From Scalesia atractyloides (Eukaryota; Streptophyta; Magnoliopsida; Asterales; Asteraceae): a stretch of 64,000 bases of DNA. Below the pieces are notes generated by a model that did no database searches, was not told the DNA's origin, and saw nothing but the letters and a program-made list of their open reading frames with translations. The stretch spans positions 98,604,411 through 98,668,410 of the forward strand of contig CAMTDV010000030.1 of assembly GCA_947069175.1 (NCBI GenBank), read 5' to 3'. Within the stretch, counting starts at the first letter, position 1. Every line of letters starts with the position of its first letter. The position numbers and the translations under genes were made by a program. Below are positions 58,465 through 64,000 of this stretch, in pieces.

Positions 58465-58655
58465 GTTACCTACATATATAAAAAAAAGCATGCTTACAAA
58501 ATTTACACCACCACTTATTCATCAAAATACACTAATCTTTACTTAACACCCATAAATTAAACCAACTAAAGATTCTCTATATGTTGCGGCAGGTTTATTT
58601 TTCAATTGTATTAGTCTGATATATATAGATTCCCATTATTTTACGGATTAGTTAC
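58465..58655 (+). other. Villin 3' UTR region
   Basis: Non-coding sequence after the TAA at 58462-58464. No canonical AATAAA is obvious; AT-rich candidates occur near 58610-58640. Confidence 0.4.
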
Positions 58656-58664
58656 TTACATATC

Positions 58665-58850
58665 TGAACCACGGGGTGTCAGCCCAGTGGCCAGCCTCAC
58701 CCATTCCAAACGGGAGGACGCGGGTTCGAGTCCAGCTCGGCCCGAATAATCCTGCTGGGTAGTAACCGCCAGGCAGCTATGGGGCTAAGCTAGATTGGGG
58801 AGGGAGAACCCTCCCGCGGTTAGGGGTACCGTGCATTTACCCTTTTTTAC
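58665..58850 (+). mobile_element. tRNA-derived SINE downstream of villin
   Basis: A-box-like GTCAGCCCAGTGGCC (58679-58693) and a canonical B-box GCGGGTTCGAGTCC (58721-58734), then a body 'taaccgccaggcagctatgg', 'ggagggagaaccctcccgcg' and 'ggggtaccgtgcatttaccc'. GC-rich against AT-rich surroundings. Confidence 0.75.
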
Positions 58851-61800
58851 ATATCTGTATAATAGACTTACTTCTCTATTCATTACTCATTAGGTTGCCA
58901 TCTCTTTACAATCTTAAACATGGCTAAAATATGAAGATGAGGTAGTCTGTGTGAAGTAACATGTGTGTTATGAGGGGATAGCAAATATTTCTAATTATAG
59001 TGTATCGAATTTTGTTATAGTTTGTATAATTTTATGTAAATTGTCGTTGGAGTAGTTGAAGCGAATATTATGTAAGTGTGTTCCTCGTCATTCGTATGTT
59101 TGCTCACGAGAATTGTGATATATTGACTAAAAATTCTTCTAAAAACTCCAAATAAAAACACGGACAATGGACAAAACTAGATAGTGCGAATAGTTTAGGG
59201 ATGCCAATTGTAACTCGCTTAGTTGTATTAACTAACACATGGGTCGTGATATCACCTTAGCTATCTTGGTTTGTTTAATCATTACTGAAAAGGTCATTGG
59301 CGATCTGGGTTTTAACATTGCATCACTTATGTGTCCGTGATGTGGTTATTGGTGTCCCTTCGGCGGTGTTTCCATTGGTACTCCTAAGAAGGGGTCAATG
59401 GCGATTCATCAATAATATTGGTCGTTGACCTATAGGTGAAGTGTTTCCTAAGCTTGGATTTCTGAAGAAATTTCACTGAAGGATTATTGTAACTCACCAA
59501 TTCGGGGAGTTTGGCGAAATTTTGGTGATTACCCTCCAAGTGAGGAGTTGGGGGAAAACTGATGTGACGCTAATGTGACATTTGATTAGTTTGGGCAAAT
59601 TTTGATGGATACTCTCCACCCTTACGTTGGAAAACTAAACAAATCAAGTTGGCTTTTGTGGTATTAGAATTTGCAGAAAATAAGTTTACTAAATTTTCAC
59701 TAAAATCTCCAAGTGTCACATGAGTTTGTCTCCAACTTTCCGAATTGGAGGGTATCCATCAAAAACTATCAAACTTCAACAAACTCCCTAATATATTGTG
59801 TGTGTGTGTGTGTGAATTTACGATGGACTTGGAGGAAAACTCCCCAATCTTGAATATTGAAATTGGCCCTGAATTGAAGGGAGCGTTGTTTCCTTGTAGG
59901 CCCTGTTTTCTTCCCGAGCTCCATATCGTATACCATCAGATTACTTTCAGAAAAAAAAATGCATCTTAGTTTGGCATGGACTGCAAATATGCAATCAGGC
60001 CGTTCTCTTTATCGAATTTATAATTTTCAAAATTCAAACGTTTTGTGAATACATCGGCTAAACTATAAATAGTAATTCTATTTATTTACAACCTTGCAAG
60101 TGGTGCGATTCAAATAGAGACAGTATCAAATACACATAAGTCTTAACAAGTGAAACATAGGAAGCAAAGTGCTAATATGAATACAAAGTGTTAATACGCA
60201 AATATCAAAGTACGGATATGTAGCAAATTAGTACTGATATGCAGCAAGAAATTGTGTAAGTTATATATTAGCATTCTAATTTGTTACATATAAGTACTTT
60301 ACTTCTCACCGTTTTTTGGTTAAGAGTATTGTGTACCAGAATCTTCCTCAGTTAAAAAAAATTGTAAGTGTAAGATTAGTTAATATTTAGGTATCCATGA
60401 ATTATAAAAAGCAGAAACTAGAAACCCAATTATTCTGTGTACAATTTTTGAATAAAAACGTTTTTAAAAGAAAAAAAATATAACTCACTAATAAAGTGAG
60501 ATTCTGCCATTGGGGGAACACCGTAGCACATGTTTTGACTCTTTCCTAATTGTCTGCTGTCACAACTCAGCCATTTGTATCCAACCATATTTATAAAATT
60601 TGATTTTCATATTCTGATTTGATGACCCTTTCCTAATTTTCTGCTGTCACAATTCAGCCATTTGTATCCATCCATGTTTATAAAATTTAATTTTCATATT
60701 CTGATTTAAGAAAGTATATGATTTCTATACGTTTTTTTAATGAAAAACTAAGCTAGTTCTAAAATCTACTGGCCGGCGTGATACCGCATTGATTTTGTAC
60801 GTGTACATTTGCAATCTGACATGTTACCAACGAAAGGGTTCTTTACATGATACGTTAGGAAACATATATATTATCTTTACATATTCACACGTAAATATAT
60901 ATAAATAAAACAAAAAACTCATAAAATAGTACATTTACAAAAAAATAGTTACTCTTCTTCGTCGCCGGGTAGTTGAAGTGCGTAATTATATTACGCCGAA
61001 GTTACCAATTCAAGCACACACGAAAGTCGTTTACGATACAAAAAAGGTATTTTAGTTGACTAAGCATCGCCATTTACGATAAAAAAAATACTTTATTGAT
61101 TAAACATAAACGTAGAAATAAATTGAATTATACTCTTAATTGTCATCAGCTAATCTAATTACTACTTAAGATAAAATTAATAATCTTAGTTTCATCCTTA
61201 TGTAACATAACATGTAGTACATTAAAACCTAGTTAGTCATTTACAGCTTCCTATATCAAGCATCCCATGTGAGTTCTCGTTACAATCTTGATTGTAATGA
61301 TATAGTGAATCTTCATAAATATTAAGCCATAAGTCAAAAATATTTTAAATACATCAATTATTTTAATAGAAGGTTCCCCGATGTCTTTGAAAAGGTATCG
61401 GTTTAAATTGAGGGATAATTCACATATGTTTCTGTAAAGTTTAAGACTTCATAAACATAACTTTTAATTTTTAATTTTGTACAATTATATGCATATTTCA
61501 AAGTGTTACAAAAATACATATAATAGTATTCTTTACTTATTTGTTTATATAGTGAATCGAATGTTGTAAGTAGAATTAGTTACAAAAAAAAACGTCAAAT
61601 ATTTCATTTTGTAATTTTAGTTTTTGTAGTTTTAGATAAAAACAAAAAACAAAATTTTATAAAGGTTACCGAGAGAATATTAGGTAGATCATTAAGGACA
61701 AGAAATCCAAGTGTTTGCCATTTGTCTACCTAACCCATGTTTTACAAAAAATATTTATTTGTTAGAATAGTGTGATATTTACAGATAAATTAACGAAGTG

Positions 61801-63183
61801 TCTTAAAGGATATATATAAAGTTACCTTATCCAACGACACCATTTATTTATGTTTTATTCTACTAAACATTTGCAATTAAAAAACAAACAATTTTTATAG
61901 GGAAATTATTTATTTTCGACAAACATTCAGATATATATAAAACACTGATGATAAATAAGAACACAACTAAACCTCGATGTAATTAAAATAAACTAGAATA
62001 CAAAAGTTGATCAATCATTGTCCACAAGTCCACTACTTTATGCCAACTATATGATCAAACTTAGAATTAGAATATTATTACATCAATAATGATCAAAGGA
62101 AACTAAAATGCCTTTTTTACACTTTGAAGTATTTAAGATTCTCCATGAAGGGTTTTAGGACCGCAACTATGTATAACTCTTTAAATGATCTTACTTTTAA
62201 AACACAAAGCATTTGACTTTCAAAATTAGGACACTTTTTATTTAATTACATATAGAGTTATCTTGAGAACGTTAAATATCATGAAAACCGTGACAACAAA
62301 TGAAAAAACAATCAAAATTAATTTTTTTCTAATACGAAACTCATTGTAATTAAAATATAACACTAAAAAAAGAATTCTCTTTAAATAATTCATCTATTCT
62401 CTCAAATTCACTCTTAATAAATTTTTTTACATATGGGTAAATACAACAAATTTACAAATGTGTAAATGACAAACTTACACATGTGTAAATTTTTTTATTT
62501 ACGAATACATGTAAATTTAATTTATAATATTGTATTCAATAATAATGATAAGTGTAAAAAAATTAAATTTGAATTATTTCTGACCAAATTCTCACGGTTC
62601 TATGAGATATATGCATTCTCAAGATAACACTTTTCTAATTCCTATAAGGCTATAACCTCAATATTAACTTACATCAGTTACCAAAAAAACTAAATTGCAA
62701 TCAACTTGATATCATAGTATTTTATACCATAATGCATAAAAAAGAGAATGAGAATGGGTGAACACCATGCACAAGTAACCTTACCTGGGTTTGATATCTA
62801 CACATTTTTACCTTGTATTTAAATGTTGTCTCAATTCCATGATTTGAATATCTGACCTTCAAGTCACATGACAACAATCTTACCGTTGCTCTAAAAGAAT
62901 ATGAGTACCATTTTGAGGCTTTTGACGATTCAATGTATCATTACTTGTTGCTTCGCGTCTACAAACCCGATGGCTCATAATAAAATAATGTGAATAGCTA
63001 TTTTTTGTCTAGTAAACTAACTAAAAGATGTTTTTACAAAATTCTAAGTAGGAGGTTAAACACATGGTAAAATCAAATTAGAAAATAATAACAGAAAAAA
63101 AGTTTAAACAATATGTCAAGGATATATGATTAAGTAGTTACGTATATCTTTGTAGTATTATATAATTAGGCATCTATGTACTT
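58851..63183. other. Gene-free region between villin and peroxidase
   Basis: No gene. 59280-59830 has an unassigned less AT-rich block with loosely inverted 'tggatactctccac'/'ggagggtatccatca' motifs (59609-59622 and 59745-59760) and a (TG)n run at 59800-59813. 60541-60714 is a tandem duplication. The short frame at 59745-59969 has no signature. Confidence 0.5.
60541..60714. repeat. Imperfect tandem duplication, 87-bp period
   Basis: CTTTCCTAAT(T/T)GTCTGCTG... at 60541 recurs at 60628 with a handful of differences, both copies ending 'ttttcatattctgattt'. Non-coding, about 2.6 kb upstream of the peroxidase. Confidence 0.85.
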
Positions 63184-63189
63184 AGTACT

Positions 63190-63196
63190 TATATAT
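63190..63196 (+). promoter_or_regulatory. TATA box of the peroxidase gene
   Basis: TATATAT 48-54 bp upstream of the ATG at 63244, followed by CCCACCACC. This implies a short 5' UTR of roughly 20-25 nt if the usual ~30-bp spacing holds. Confidence 0.6.
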
Positions 63197-63243
63197 GCCC
63201 ACCACCTTAACTAATAACTACAATAACGAAAACGGAAACCAAA

Positions 63244-64000
63244 ATGAAGAAGCAAATGCTATGTTTCTTGTTCTTGTCTTTTCTTATTGCTTCATCATAT
63301 GCTCAACTTAGACAAAACTTCTATCAAAACACTTGCCCAAATGTCGAATCAATCGTCAGATCCGCCGTCACTAAAAAGTTCCAGCAAACGTTTGTCACCG
63401 CTCCGGGCACTCTCCGCCTCTTCTTTCACGACTGTTTCGTTCGGGTTCGTTAAACTATCTATATACAAACTTATTAAATTGTGTTTTTCAGTGGATAAGA
63501 TGGTCAATAGTATATGTTATGGTTATGTGTGTTGTATAGGGATGTGATGCTTCGGTTATGTTGGCGAATGCAAATGCGGAGAAGGACCATCATGATGACT
63601 TGTCACTAGCCGGAGATGGATTCGACACGGTTATCAAGGCGAAGGCCGCGGTTGACAGCAACCCAAGTTGCCGGAATAAAGTTTCTTGTGCGGATATATT
63701 AGCTCTTGCCACAAGAGATGTTGTAGCTTTGGTGAGTTTTGCCTCAAGACTTGTGGTTACCATTTGAACCAATTTAATGATTTTGAAGTTGTCAAAATGA
63801 GTTGTAGCCAACAGGCCAACAACGGTTTAGGCAGATTGGACTTCAATGATCCAAACTAAACTCATTTCCCGATAATAATTTATAGTAATGAACAATGACA
63901 CTCATAACTTTCACTTTTGTTGTTCAGGGTTGTCTCACTTATAAAAGTAACTATGACTACCGCTAATAAATGATTGATTTATTATATTCTAATCAAAATA
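63244..64000 (+). CDS. Class III secretory peroxidase, first two exons (runs off the window)
   Basis: Class III peroxidases are haem enzymes of the cell wall and vacuole that oxidise phenolics with H2O2. Exon 1 is 63244-63444 and exon 2 is 63540-63731, joined in frame (DCFVR/GCDASV). Residues 1-20 form a signal peptide (MKKQMLCFLFLSFLIASSYA) before QLRQNFYQNTCPNVE, with the first conserved Cys. Arg58 and distal His62 (LRLFFHDCF) are the catalytic pair; Asp63, Asp70 and Ser72 fit the distal calcium site. Exon 2 holds AEKDHHDDLSLAGDGF and CRNKVSCADILALATRDVV. The sequence is like the Arabidopsis PRX16/45/51/73 group. After the donor at 63732 no third exon (AGGPSY...) appears before the window ends, so the proximal His and C-terminal half lie outside. 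No lesion in the visible part. Confidence 0.95.

Overview
The window is nuclear DNA of a flowering plant. The genes have introns with GT/AG borders, the intergenic DNA is AT-rich and packed with transposon relics, and five conserved plant gene families are present. The closest family match I recognise, for the NLR pseudogene and for the TGTAAC...GTGTGACA LTRs, is the daisy family (Asteraceae); that placement is an inference from remembered families, not a search.

Layout. (1) 687-4612, minus: a CC-NB-ARC-LRR disease-resistance pseudogene with at least six separate lesions, including a perfect 91-bp tandem duplication, below a tight cluster of W-boxes. (2) 5400-5990, minus: decayed Ty1/copia integrase. 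(3) 6374-10085, minus: an LSD1-type three-zinc-finger cell-death regulator with one non-coding and six coding exons; one exon appears one base short. (4) 10640-12701: two copies of a copia-type LTR. (5) 12700-33200: about 20 kb with no convincing gene, holding hAT-type elements with exact 8-bp target duplications, Tourist-like MITEs, fold-back elements, Helitron-like terminal hairpins and SINEs. (6) 33205-43113: three LTRs, each bracketed by its own perfect 5-bp target duplication, so best read as solo LTRs; two belong to one family and both carry a conserved set of tRNA-like modules. (7) 44367-46047, plus: a group IId WRKY factor whose heptapeptide is WKKYGEK instead of WRKYGQK. (8) 47850-48490: 3' relic of a LINE. 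(9) 51517-58464, plus: a complete 22-exon villin (962 aa by my splicing) lacking a conserved block after gelsolin repeat 1. (10) 63244 to the end, plus: the first two exons of a secreted class III peroxidase, cut by the window edge.

The genes are independent transcription units. Three of them (NLR, LSD1, WRKY IId) belong to families of plant immunity and cell-death control, and the peroxidase family is also often defence-related, but nothing in the sequence shows that they act together. The most unusual structure is the LTR family with three tandem tRNA-like modules about 165-170 bp apart plus one antisense type-II-tRNA-like module, kept at matching positions in two LTRs that inserted independently.
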